A stretch of DNA of 35,142 nt, taken from Asparagopsis taxiformis. Taxonomy: Eukaryota > Rhodophyta > Florideophyceae > Bonnemaisoniales > Bonnemaisoniaceae. Below, piece after piece: positions 1 to 8,686 of this stretch (its first letter is position 1; each line of letters begins with the position of its first letter). The notes under the pieces were generated by a model. That model searched no databases. It was not told the DNA's origin and was given only the letters and a program-made list of their open reading frames with translations. The stretch lies in assembly GCA_030407315.1 (NCBI GenBank), contig JALQPE010000379.1:1-35142 (forward strand), written 5' to 3'. A program made the position numbers and the translations under genes.

Positions 1-498
1 TTACAGTTGGACTGTACCCTGCGGCATAGTATCTATGTGCTGCGAGACTCGTCTCACAAATCATCAATAATTGATGCAGCGTACAAGTAAACTGAAATCT
101 TACTGCACATCTGATGTGTTTGTCGTCTGCAGCATCTTACCAATTTCAATAAATTGGTCGACCGACACGCTCTGGACTGTATTGCAGATGCGGTAGTTTA
201 CCATCTCCAGCAGTGTGATTGTCCAATGAAATACAGCTGATCTCGGTAGCCGGTTAGGCTGCCGCACTCGCTCGTTCCTTCCTACACTGAAACGCTCCGA
301 TTTTCCTCATTGCATTGCGTCGCATCGCATATCCCTCGGACAATGCCATAAACTAGCTCGGAAACAGTAGGTCGACTGGACGAAAACAATAAAAAGTTCT
401 AGCGCTCCAGCTATAGGGATTTTCCCCGATGTAGAACAGTTTGGTAAACAAGATGAGGCGACAACTCGATTGGATCGATTCATCTAACTCAAACCGCA
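1..498. other. No gene recognised (start of unit)
   Basis: About 0.5 kb with no convincing open frame. It contains a small inverted repeat (ACCAATTT, CAAT, AAATTGGT) near 138-160. Three of the eight copy-1 single-base deletions fall in the first 100 bases. The equivalent stretches are 10852-11352 and 21711-22211. Confidence 0.5.
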
Positions 499-720
499 TT
501 GCACGTACGACCGAAATCATCTACAAGTCATCTCCAATCCCACCTTGTCCATATTCCAGTAGAACCTGTACCAGATATCATCATTGATCTTGCTTCTAAT
601 TTAGTTTCAATAGATACAGATGCACTGACAGCGTATCTGGATACGTATGCACTAAGACGAGACGGACATTCAACGTTCATACTAAATGCGTTATCCAGCT
701 TCATCTATATTTGTTCCTGA
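499..720 (+). CDS. Protein-like open segment, possible exon
   Basis: An open stretch of 73 codons starting with TTG rather than ATG, so if it is coding it is more likely an exon than a complete gene. The translation reads like ordinary protein, with a hydrophobic and acidic middle (PDIIIDLASNLVSIDTDALT). It recurs unchanged at 11353-11574 and 22212-22433. Two more protein-like open stretches follow on the same strand (about 837-1022 and 1037-1249; copy 2 11659-11877 and 11892-12104), in different frames. Together they could be exons of one spliced gene or remains of a dead one. I do not recognise the family and could not settle splice sites. Confidence 0.25.
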   Translation: MHVRPKSSTSHLQSHLVHIPVEPVPDIIIDLASNLVSIDTDALTAYLDTYALRRDGHSTFILNALSSFIYICS

Positions 721-1036
721 TGTGTCACGGCTTTCCACATCTACCCTCAAGGTTGAATTGGACCGTTGATGAAAGGATCATAGATATGTGATCATTCTTT
801 ACACTTGAGAGCAGGCCACGATCTACCACAAAGCCGTTGCATTTGGATTGTGTGTGCATACATTGTCTTTCCCATATTGATGGTAGAGGCACGTTTCCTC
901 AAATGATTCAACGTCAGATGCGATTCAAGATGATGCAGTCGAACAGCATTGACTGGGGAGTAGCTCACACGGCTCGGCTCGATGCAGAGTGCAAGACATC
1001 AACTCCAACAGTTCAGTATTGACTAGATAACACTGT

Positions 1037-1249
1037 TTGAAATGGAATGTTCACTTTCGACATCATTATATAAACGATATGCTCGATGGACTCGACTCGG
1101 CTCATCCTTCCATGACTCAAAATCGAGTGCGGGCACTGGGAAAAACATTACACGGTCAGATACTCAGTTCAGACATCCAAGCACATCGAATTACTCGCCC
1201 AACCCCATCTCCCAAATTTCACATCCCACACAAACACACAGTGTGTTGA
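1037..1249 (+). CDS. Protein-like open segment, possible exon
   Basis: Seventy codons with a protein-like translation (HHYINDMLDGLDSAHPSMTQ in the middle), lying just before a GATA microsatellite. A second overlapping open frame starts five bases downstream; I prefer this one only on composition. Copies are at 11892-12104 and 22751-22963. It may belong to the same broken or spliced gene as 499-720. No family was recognised. Confidence 0.2.
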   Translation: MKWNVHFRHHYINDMLDGLDSAHPSMTQNRVRALGKTLHGQILSSDIQAHRITRPTPSPKFHIPHKHTVC

Positions 1250-1260
1250 CACTCACTCAC

Positions 1261-1277
1261 AGATAGATAGATAGATA
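1261..1277. repeat. Microsatellite (AGAT)n
   Basis: Four tandem AGAT units. The equivalents are near 12117 and 22975. Confidence 0.8.
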
Positions 1278-1606
1278 CATGGGACATTTCTTTGCATCCA
1301 CCCGTGATGCACCAAATTTTGCACCATATTTAGTGCATTGCATGGTATTTACAATCTAGTTTCAATTCCACCTCGCGCCCTCTACACCCTTTTTGCACTA
1401 TCCCTGTCAAATTATTTCCCTCCCGTATCCATCTAGCACCACCACAACCTGGCAAACAACATAAATAGACCCCATCCGCCCGTTCATCCACCTTCTTCCC
1501 CATCATCCCACACCGAACATACTCCAGCATACCCCAACTCTCGACAGTCCGTCCCAATTGTCCCCAGCCAGCGAAACAACCACCTCACGCGAAACATCCT
1601 GACAGC

Positions 1607-2076
1607 ATGACCCTCCTCACTTTCCCCAAAGTGCGCATTGAATATCCGATCGACATCGACCTTCCCTTGATGAAATGATCCGCGAGCACCAGGAACGGGA
1701 GCGAAGCGAGAAAACGGTGAAACAGGAAGCTACCCAATCCGGGAAGGGAGGGTGCAAAAAAATAAAGCTGCGAAGCGAGCAAAACGAAGAAAGCCAGAAC
1801 AAGAAACGAAAGATCCAGGGGGAAGGGGAGGGGGCGAAACGCGAAGTAGAAGACCTGAAAGCGTCGCGGTCCCAGAGCAAGCGAAACAAGAAGCGAAAGC
1901 TTCGAAGCGAACCAAACAAAAAACGTCCATGCAAGAAAAGAAAGGTATGGGTGGGGCAGAACCAGGCTCCTCTTGTACCGTCCAGTAGTAACGCATCTAA
2001 GAGGCGCTGCGCACCAGAGAACCTGTCCTCTCCAGTCACTCCGCATCGTCCGCAGAAAAGACCCAGACGCCAGTGA
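1607..2076 (+). pseudogene. Lys/Arg-rich probable nuclear protein, frameshifted in copy 1
   Basis: Copy-1 version of the gene that is open at 12463-12933 and 23322-23792. One C is missing from a CCCC run near 1665, so translation from the ATG at 1607 would stop at TGA after 23 codons. The rest of the frame stays open from 1675 to 2076. The lesion matches the other homopolymer deletions in the first 3.6 kb of the window, so I suspect a consensus error rather than a real mutation. See the copy-2 entry for the protein description. Confidence 0.55.
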
Positions 2077-2140
2077 CTCGCCGAGCCCAGCGTATCGCAG
2101 TTAATCTCAGTCTCGTCCCGTACCGTCAAATGCATTACTA

Positions 2141-2267
2141 GCCAGCCCAGTTCCTAGAAGTCCAGTCCAGTCGGTCCAGTCCCATTCCGCCCTATCCATT
2201 TCAGTTCAGCTCCTCCCAATCCAGTCTAGTCCGTCCCATCCCGTCCTACCCATCCCAGCCCAGCATA
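2141..2267. repeat. Degenerate pentanucleotide repeat (CCAGT/CCCAT type)
   Basis: About 125 bp of C-rich sequence with a clear five-base rhythm built from variants of CCAGT, CCCAT and CCGTC. It is partly complementary to the arm of the hairpin just downstream (GGACGGGACTGG). Copies are at 12998-13124 and 23857-23983. Confidence 0.6.
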
Positions 2268-2303
2268 GATCAGTCAGTTAACTGGCTAGCTGAGCTGGAT
2301 AGG

Positions 2304-2347
2304 ACGGGACTGGAAGGAGCTCCCTAAGGAGTTCCTTCCAGTCCCGT
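2304..2347. repeat. Strong hairpin: 20-bp stem, 4-nt loop (copy 1)
   Basis: Inverted repeat with arms 2304-2323 and 2328-2347 and loop CTAA. Nineteen of twenty pairs are Watson-Crick and one is G-T. It is followed by TTATATAC. Copies are at 13161-13204 and 24020-24063. Its function is unknown; it may act as a cruciform, a transcript end signal or the remnant of a small inverted-repeat element. Confidence 0.85.
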
Positions 2348-2603
2348 TATATACATTTCAGTACAGCACAGTTCTATCTTTTGTTACTTCCTCTATTCTC
2401 CTTCCAGTCTCATTTCTATCGTGATCATATACTCATTTATGAGCTCTCATCCACCCACACATCAGCGGAAACTCACAATGCACAACAGAGACTTTCTCTC
2501 CAGCACAGAAACACACATGAACGACTGAACGCGTGGAAAAGTCTAGGTCGGCATTTGAAAGCTCGAATCAGTTCATTATAGTCTATGCTCTGCAGAATAC
2601 TCT

Positions 2604-2731
2604 ATGTTTTGTCTCAACCGAATGAAATTCGAGACTAGCAATGTTTCCCAACAAACATATCCAGAAGAGGATATGGATGAGGCAGCTTGGCTGTGGGTGC
2701 AGAGTAGGAACCGTCAGATCGTGGTCTATTA
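2604..2731 (+). CDS. Short protein-like open frame cut by the LTR
   Basis: Starts with ATG and runs 42 codons to the LTR; residues 14-33 (VSQQTYPEEDMDEAAWLWVQ) look protein-like. Read across the reconstructed empty insertion site, the frame would meet TAG at the insertion point. The LTR therefore sits at or just past the end of this frame rather than in its middle. Copies are at 13461 and 24320. It may be a last exon, and no family was recognised. Confidence 0.2.
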
Positions 2732-3412
2732 TGTCGTACCGCCTGGCGGTCCTCCCAATCTGAGCGTGTCGCTTCCCTATTGGGTACCCACTTAAGGGAT
2801 GTGCCAATCACAAGGCACCAGCCAACTGGGCGTGTTTCCTGTAATTGGGACAAGCGCAAGGCTGCAAATACCCCACTCGGGCCTATCGGCCCCGGCAAGA
2901 CCCCACAAGGGGCAAATTTTAACTTAGGCTGATCAGCCATACATTACAATGTAAGCCTATTGGCAATAACCTCGCGGGTAGGCGGGCGCCAGTAATTGGG
3001 TTCTGATTGGTCACTAACTGGATATTTATTCCTAACCACTAACCCTAGCTTACAGTAGACTTAGTATAAAACTGCCACTGGAATAGCCAGTAGGCACGGT
3101 TTCTAGAGTAACGTAAACTCAAGTGGAATTACGACCCATTGGAACAGTGTTTGCATACCTATTGTTTAACCCTCTCAGGGACAACCTTAGGGTTAGCTAA
3201 CAGCTCGACGGATTACGTCACTCGCTCCATCCATACGCACCTAGCGTGAGCATTCCTATTCGCCTAACCCCTTCCGGGTAGCGACCTCTTCTCTCATACG
3301 AGACTTCCCGCTGGGTATACTATAAGGTTCATCTGCTCTACCACTTCCTCTACCGAGGCTCGGGACACCTGTCGGGTGGTTTGCCGCTCTAGCGGATTTT
3401 CTACCTGCTACA
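2732..3412 (+). mobile_element. Solo LTR (copy 1), 681 bp
   Basis: Begins TGTCGTACC and ends CTGCTACA, so the termini have the TG...CA form and are weakly inverted (TGTCG against TGTAG). It is flanked by TATTA on the left and CATTA on the right, which fits a 5-bp target duplication with one later transition. The 3' end is fixed by comparison with copy 3, where identity continues to exactly this base and then enters a primer binding site and gag. A TATAAA box is at 3065-3070. There is no internal region here, hence a solo LTR. One base of a CC pair is missing compared with copies 2 and 3. Confidence 0.8.
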
Positions 3413-3697
3413 CATTAGATGTTTATACGTCACAGTCGAGTAGTACGATGGAAGTGCGACGCACGACCGAAGGGTTTCCGACAAGATGTTCTGCGATAAA
3501 GGGTGTTGATGAATTTCTAAAGGGTGCAATGTAGCGTTCGGACCCAATTGCCTGTCTAAAATCCAGAATAAATCTTCCCAAAGCTGCAAGAAAGCGAAAT
3601 TGGACGGATTGAGAAATCGTTGAGGTGATGTAAGATGAAAGGGTCTCTGTGAGAGATTTGAAATCGATCAGGGATCATCTTTGCTCTGTTTCCACAG
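3413..3697 (+). other. Between LTR and next exon-like segment; possible exon and intron
   Basis: Just after the LTR an ATG-started frame (14306-14482 in copy 2) encodes about 58 residues, including DEFLKGCNVAFGPNCLSKIQ. In copy 1 one G is missing from a GGGG run near 3522, which breaks this frame. A stretch from GTGATGTAAG to TTTCCACAG (about 3624-3697) has the look of a short GT-AG intron leading into the segment at 3698. Confidence 0.25.
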
Positions 3698-3998
3698 CAA
3701 AACCATTACATCAAGCGCAAAACAGGTCCTGCAGCTCTGTTGTACCGGTTGTCAAATGTTTGGAACACCCACAAAGAGTAAATATGTCGAACTATTTCAA
3801 ATTATTGTTGAATCGTCGAATCAGTATTGCTCATACCACGAGTGGCGTGAGATTGTGCGTGCATATCAAGCAGCAGCCAGGCGTCTCCGCCCTCCTGGTG
3901 TATCACTGGACGTGTTCGTGTCGCTGCACTCAAAACTTGCGTATCCCAGTTGGTGTTTGCCTGCTCCTACCTTATCTGACTGTGATGCGCGGCAATAG
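3698..3998 (+). CDS. Exon-like protein segment, about 99 codons
   Basis: Open frame following a good-looking splice acceptor (CTCTGTTTCCACAG). Its translation is strongly protein-like, with an amphipathic stretch around QYCSYHEWREIVRAYQAAAR, and it ends at TAG. There is no ATG at the start, so it is more likely the last exon of a spliced gene than a free ORF. An overlapping frame (3649-4212, 187 codons) is longer but has a less convincing composition. The copy-2 equivalent is 14557-14857. No family was recognised. Confidence 0.35.
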
Positions 3999-4212
3999 TC
4001 AATCCTTAGTCTTTCAGCTCTATCAGCGCCCCAGGTTCGCTGCCTCCCTGTACCAGTTTCCTCTTTTCCCTCACGGGTTCTGTTCCCTATACTTCCAAAC
4101 TGTGTTCCATGTGCTCAATTACCCTCTCCTTCCCACGAGGGACCTTCAGATGCTTGTTGGATCACCATTCTTGTGGGACAAATGCACGAAACGGGCGGGC
4201 ACTTACGACTAA

Positions 4213-6515
4213 TCGAAAAAGCCAATGGGCTACTTGGGCTGTACGAGCAAAGAAGTTGCCGTAACGCGGTGGCGTGACGACACACACTTGTCAGCTCACG
4301 CGACCATTCAATGCAATCGCCAGTGGTGACCGTTGCATCCCGGCGGTTTCCTTTTTACATATTTCAAAATTGTGTACAACTGGCGGGTGCGCGAGCGAGC
4401 GTGGTATGCGCCACGTGTAGGGAGACTGATAACTGTAAACGTATTTTAATACCATCGCGGCTGCCGGCGTAGACCGTCCGGTTGGATACCCCGGAACGGG
4501 CCATTCGGGCCCGACACGCTATTACAAGTAGTGACCAATCTCCAATGAGTAAAGAGCAAATTACCACTCTAGTGCTACGATCCAGGTCAAATCTAGAGGC
4601 GAAGCACTGTTTCCACGCCCGTGTCAATCGATCCGTCTTGTAAAGCGTTCCGTTGCGTACCGACAGTGTCGGTGCGTCACGTACCTTGGTCACCGGGTTT
4701 CCACGAAGCGCCAACACGACGCCTGCACATGTGAGGCTGATCAAGGTTACAAGTGTCGCTCAAGCGTGATTATCTGTAGCAGACACAATCTGTGTGTCGC
4801 GACGCTCTTTCCAGGTTGACAATCCGTTACAGCACCTCCCCGTTCCCGTTATCCAACCTAGCCACCGCCGGCTCGTCCACCGCACTGGTTGATATTCGTC
4901 TAGGAGTGATCAAGACCCGTCTGATTCAACCACCCTACCACCTACCGATTCCAGAAGGACGTTTGAAATGATTCCCAAGCTTTTACGTCTAAGCGTCGAT
5001 TTGAGCCCTACAGTTGTCACTGTATCCACAACAGCCAATCTTCTGTCCAGCAGCCAAGTTCTTCCACTACCTCTTGCTTCCCTATTCCACCACTGAGAAC
5101 TCCCTTCACATACTGAGTTCCCGTTGTAAACTTTTTAGTGTATCACTCCCACCTTCAGTGTGTCACTGACCCAATGTTGGTTCTATCTCCTCTACCCATT
5201 CAGGGTCTCAGGTCCTAAATACAACCTCTGAACTGTAACCCAGCATCAAATGAACCGACATTCTCAATTTATCGTATCTGTCTTTTCAAAACATACAGCC
5301 AAGCAAGCGATCAGCCAAAAACTACTAACTGTACCTTCGAGCCTGAATACCGAGACAGGATAGTTTGAACGCCTCTTGGTGCTTTCTTAAAACAGCTCAC
5401 AAACCTGATTCGAATCGATATCAGAGTCATTGCACCACAAATCAAACCCATGGATGGAAACCCTCCATGACTCGCTTTCATAGTCTCCTATATTCATCAC
5501 CACAATGAAACCACCAAAGAAACGTTCAAGGTGTACGATAGATGCAGGATGAATCAATCGGAGGGAGCTTCAAATTGTTACTAGTAGTACAGGATGCACT
5601 CACGCACTCACCCATCAAGAGTAAGAAAGGTTACAGACATCCATACCAGCTCTGCAGTCGACACAAGTGAGCCAGTTCAGCTACGAATGAACGTCACACC
5701 TGTCCTCAAACGGGAACAGCCTCCGACGATAGACAAGGGGATGTTTGTGGTGATGCTGCGTCAATCACTTCGATGTGCCTCTCTATGAGGCACTAGTAGG
5801 TGTTTCATTCGTTTCTTTGGTTTGGTTTCCCAAGCAAACGGGTCTGTCCCACTCCGAGTAAGCTCATGAGCTGCAGACTGTAGCAAGTGGTTCATGAAAA
5901 TCCTCTACAACTGCTTATTTGATGGAATTGGACTTGTACGAGTTGAGCGTGTGCTCCACAATTAATTAACCGAAGAGAAGGGTCGGTACTGCGTCGTTAT
6001 GTGCCTGGTGGATCACATACTGTGTCTGGACTGAGATTGCCGTAGCTCTTTATTCTTACTTGATCACTGGACTCGGTTATTATAGTCTCGTTCCCCTCTC
6101 GGTGGACGGTGGTGTGCGTGTGACAGCCTGTCTCTACTTATCCTACTATCTGTAAGGTGTTTAGCGAGTTCGGTGTGTGTAGTGGCATGGACGGCATGAC
6201 CAAAGGGGCCGGCTGTTCCATCTACCTGGCGTCTGTTCGGTATAACTGTCACAATGCAGCAGTGAATGACACGTTTATTTCCGCAAATTTGATTATCTTT
6301 TTGAAATAAATTTGGAAGCCAACCGCCCAGCGAAGTGAGCAGTGCAGTGCAGTGCAGCGCAGCCACGGCGCAGCAGAATCGCCACGGCGGCCACCGCCGT
6401 GAAACACCCATTGGCATCCGGCCACTGCTGTAAGTTACCCCATCTGCATCATACAAAATTTGTATTCGTATTACAAATACACATTCACTCGCTGTGCACA
6501 GCCATGCGAGAGGAT
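4213..6515. other. About 2.3 kb with no gene I can support
   Basis: Only short, mostly ATG-less open stretches occur here. The most protein-like are 5594-5788 on the + strand (64 codons) and a short segment near 5400-5480. Two of the three copy-1/copy-2 substitutions lie here (5097 and 5119). CAGTG is repeated near 6339-6355. The copy-2 equivalent is 15072-17374. Intron-rich genes cannot be excluded. Confidence 0.4.
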
Positions 6516-6886
6516 GTGCCTGTAGCTCAGTTGGAAGTAGCGCTCGTGTCATACCCTGGTCTCCCGAGCTGGAACCTGATGAACACACCCCGTTCGCGGT
6601 GAAACCTTTCCACGGGCCGCGGGGGAGCGTTCTGGTGCGCTCCAATCGGGTGCACACGGGCCACAGAGGGAGTCGGGGTGCCGCGGGCGCGCCGCATCGG
6701 CGGTCCTGCGGCCGGCGAACGGCTGTACACGCATTCCCTCGAGCCAGAGATCTCCCGAGGGCGCAGGAGATCCCGAGCTATGGGGGAATGCGCTGCTCGT
6801 CTGCCTCTGCGAGGTCATCGGTCCCCTGTGGCTCGTGGATTACCTGATTACACGAGAGGTACCGGGATCGAAGCCCGGCAGGCACA
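6516..6886 (+). tRNA. tRNA-Met (CAT) with an intron of about 297 nt, copy 1
   Basis: The 7-bp acceptor stem is perfect (GTGCCTG 6516-6522 with CAGGCAC 6879-6885). The A box is TAGCTCAGTTGG. The anticodon stem CTCGT (6543-6547) pairs with ACGAG (6852-6856), and the CAT anticodon is at 6550-6552, after T33. The intron (6554-6850) sits at the canonical position after base 37. The variable loop is AGGTA and the T stem CCGGG pairs with CCCGG, giving a mature length of 74 nt. The T loop reads ATCGAAG, with A at position 54 as in eukaryotic initiator tRNAs, but the acceptor end (G-C) and anticodon stem are not initiator-like. The D stem has one mismatch. The intron is GC-rich and far longer than usual nuclear tRNA introns. 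Confidence 0.85.
6554..6850 (+). other. Long tRNA intron (copy 1)
   Basis: A stretch of 297 nt between anticodon-loop bases 37 and 38 (or shifted by one, since C flanks both sides). It is GC-rich with several local inverted repeats. It contains TGATGA at 6577-6582 and CTGA at 6844-6847, which resemble box C and box D, but no terminal stem was found. The copy-2 equivalent is 17413-17709. Confidence 0.75.
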
Positions 6887-6899
6887 TCAGCTCGGAATA

Positions 6900-6906
6900 T
6901 TTTTTT
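6900..6906 (+). terminator. Pol III terminator of tRNA-Met (copy 1)
   Basis: A run of seven T beginning 14 nt after the discriminator base. Copy 2 has the same run at 17759-17765. Confidence 0.8.
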
Positions 6907-7105
6907 CTACCGAGGTCGGTCAGCTTGTAGCTCGAAAATTCTGAGCCAGGCATGCAGACAGTTAGACATAGAGCAAACTGGCAGTGTCTGCGTGATGCGA
7001 TAGATCCTGCCCTCGTATCAGATATATAGATACTTGACACTAAAACTATTCTGAAACCATTCTATCGGTTCAGCAAGAATCGGATGCGTGTGGTAGGTGG
7101 TTGGT

Positions 7106-7143
7106 TGTGATGGAACTAAATTTTCTAATTTAGTTCCATCACA
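7106..7143. repeat. Perfect 17-bp hairpin (copy 1)
   Basis: Arms 7106-7122 and 7127-7143 (TGTGATGGAACTAAATT and its exact complement) around the loop TTCT. It is flanked by GT-rich sequence on the left and AC-rich sequence on the right, which may extend the pairing imperfectly. Function unknown; it could be a small inverted-repeat element. Confidence 0.85.
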
Positions 7144-7505
7144 CCCACCCACCAAACTCTTACTGCTGACGTATAGTAGAAGGGAAAGAAGGGAGCACGC
7201 AATGACGAGATAATGGCATTCGGTCTGGTCTGGAGACCGGCACAGCACACGCTTATTATCGTGGATGACGTTGGTGCAGGTTCGGAGTATAGGGGCTGCA
7301 ACGGGGGTGTGAGGCAGTATGGTTGTTGTGATGCTGGGAAGAAATGAAAACAGTGAACGGGAGTGTTGATAGTGGTGTGGAGCTTTATGATTGTACAGTT
7401 TCAGTTATTTGCACATATTTCATTCGTGGTGTCGTGACGAAAGACGATGAGGTATTGTGACAAGGTGCGGTGATGACAAAGAGAGAGGGAGCGCGCGCTC
7501 GTGGT

Positions 7506-7766
7506 TCAGTACAGATATGGTATGACTGCTAGGAGAGGTGCAAGGACGTTTGTTTCGGAGCTGTATCGCATGCGTGTGTAGCAAAAACATGATGTCCAGA
7601 CCAATGCCTCCCGGTGTGTTCTGAATCTGGCGAGGCGGTTTGCAATCTCCAGCACGGTGCGCTGTGCAGCCTCAATGGCATGATAGATATGCTGTTCGCT
7701 CTCTATTGCAGTATTCACTGTTGTATGAATTGAAGACCGCTTTCCACCCTTGCTCCGAGTATTGAT
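7506..7766 (-). CDS. Exon-like protein segment, about 86 codons
   Basis: Open on the - strand from 7766 to TGA at 7506. The middle is helical and protein-like (VNTAIESEQHIYHAIEAAQR and onward through EIANRLARF). It has no ATG before that part, so it is probably an exon, or its start codon lies elsewhere. It lies just downstream of the secreted protein gene on the same strand, with that gene's AATAAA between them. The copy-2 equivalent is 18365-18625. No family was recognised. Confidence 0.3.
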   Translation of the reverse strand: MNTRSKGGKRSSIHTTVNTAIESEQHIYHAIEAAQRTVLEIANRLARFRTHREALVWTSCFCYTRMRYSSETNVLAPLLAVIPYLY

Positions 7767-7812
7767 CTACGTGTTCGTCCTCGCCCTTTTCGCCTCATCC
7801 ATCTATTCTTTT

Positions 7813-7834
7813 CTTCGTTCGTTCGTTCGTTCGT
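7813..7834. repeat. Microsatellite (TTCG)n
   Basis: About five TTCG units downstream of the secreted protein gene. The copy-2 equivalent is 18672-18693. Confidence 0.75.
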
Positions 7835-7845
7835 CGGCCCATTCA

Positions 7846-7851
7846 TTTATT
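7846..7851 (-). promoter_or_regulatory. AATAAA polyadenylation signal
   Basis: AATAAA on the - strand, about 145 nt after the stop codon of the secreted protein gene. The copy-2 equivalent is 18705-18710. Confidence 0.55.
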
Positions 7852-7996
7852 GAAAGATTAGATTGCAATACATGGCACACGTCGCACGCACACCCACCGT
7901 CCCAAATCTCAAATCAAATCACTCCCCATAACCAACTCGTGCACATTCTCCATACAACTACTATTGCTATTGCCCCGCACTGTCCAGCTCCTCGCG

Positions 7997-8560
7997 TCAC
8001 GAGCGAACATACGGCACATAGAACACTCTCCTGCGCGTTCGAATAGACTTGCACAATCCCTTCCGCCCCTTCCTGATCCACGGCACAATTCGCTTCCTCG
8101 TCACCCGCCTGATACACATCAGCAACACCTTTCCAAACTTCTTTGCCAGCTTGGCAGCAACCTTCTTCGGTACGCACACATACCGCGGCTCGCATGTGCG
8201 ACTCTTGCACTTGAAGCCCTTGCTCTTGAGAAAGTAATAGCACTTTCCAGGACGGGCCTTGACCTGTTTGCAGGGGCACGTTCTTGGGAATCGGGCCCCA
8301 AACGCTTTCTTCTTGCGAATAGTGACCGGCAATGAACCACCTACGTCGTCCATCTCCTCAATCGTCTCACCGGCCCCAACGTCATTGCCAGAGTCCTCCC
8401 GCTCCTGCTGCTGGGATTGATGGCCATTTTGTACATTTGCAATTCTTCTGGCGTTTGTCGCACCGGGTATCTCTCGGCCGCGCTCAGAAACACTGCTCGC
8501 GTGTACCGAGATTGTTGAGATGACCGAGAGCAGAAGCAGGGTGACGAACACGACCTTCAT
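7997..8560 (-). CDS. Secreted cationic Cys-rich protein, 187 aa (copy 1)
   Basis: I chose the ATG at 8560 although the frame is open further upstream: it has A at -3, it begins a clear signal peptide (MKVVFVTLLLLSVISTISVH, likely cleavage after Ala21), and a TATA box lies about 120 bp upstream. Residues about 22-80 are acidic and Gln/Glu-rich, like a propeptide. RKKK at 82-85 could be a Kex2/furin-type cleavage site. The remaining 100 or so residues are highly basic with eight cysteines (95, 97, 107, 118, 123, 129, 149, 170), including CPC and a CEPRYVC segment. The layout suggests a proprotein releasing a disulfide-bonded cationic polypeptide, as in many antimicrobial or host-interaction proteins, but I do not recognise the family and assign no activity. 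Confidence 0.8.
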   Translation of the reverse strand: MKVVFVTLLLLSVISTISVHASSVSERGREIPGATNARRIANVQNGHQSQQQEREDSGNDVGAGETIEEMDDVGGSLPVTIRKKKAFGARFPRTCPCKQVKARPGKCYYFLKSKGFKCKSRTCEPRYVCVPKKVAAKLAKKFGKVLLMCIRRVTRKRIVPWIRKGRKGLCKSIRTRRRVFYVPYVRS

Positions 8561-8678
8561 TTTCGAGATACACTGTCGTGTAGATGAGGGGTCGATGAAT
8601 TGCCGATGCGTTGGGAGGACAGAGCGGGCAAGTGTGGGTGGCGTGTAATCGGCCGGTTGATCGATCGATGGATCAGTG

Positions 8679-8686
8679 TTTATATA
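8679..8686 (-). promoter_or_regulatory. TATA box of the secreted protein gene
   Basis: TATATAAA-type sequence on the - strand, about 120 bp before the chosen ATG. The copy-2 equivalent is 19538-19545. Confidence 0.6.

Noticed and set aside
1585..2135. Long - strand frames opposite the basic protein gene
   Set aside because: They are Phe/Leu/Ser-rich translations that mirror Lys/Arg/Glu-rich codons on the other strand. There is no start context or motif.
3030..3200. CCCTAA/TTAGGG-like words in the LTR
   Set aside because: They are isolated and not tandem; not a telomere.
3649..4212. 187-codon + strand frame overlapping the exon-like segment
   Set aside because: It is longer, but its Cys/Leu/Pro-rich translation is less protein-like than the frame starting at the splice acceptor at 3698.
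4364..4744. 126-codon - strand frame
   Set aside because: It starts with TTG, has no ATG in its first half and shows no recognisable domain.
6576..6606. Hammerhead-like core (CTGATGA then GAAA) in the tRNA intron
   Set aside because: Stem II pairs poorly, and I found no stem III leading to a UH cleavage site. A chance match in 35 kb is plausible.
6064..6657. 197-codon - strand frame across the tRNA 5' half
   Set aside because: It overlaps the tRNA exon and intron, its composition is Arg/Cys/Trp-rich, and no motif is visible. Most likely a shadow of GC-rich sequence.
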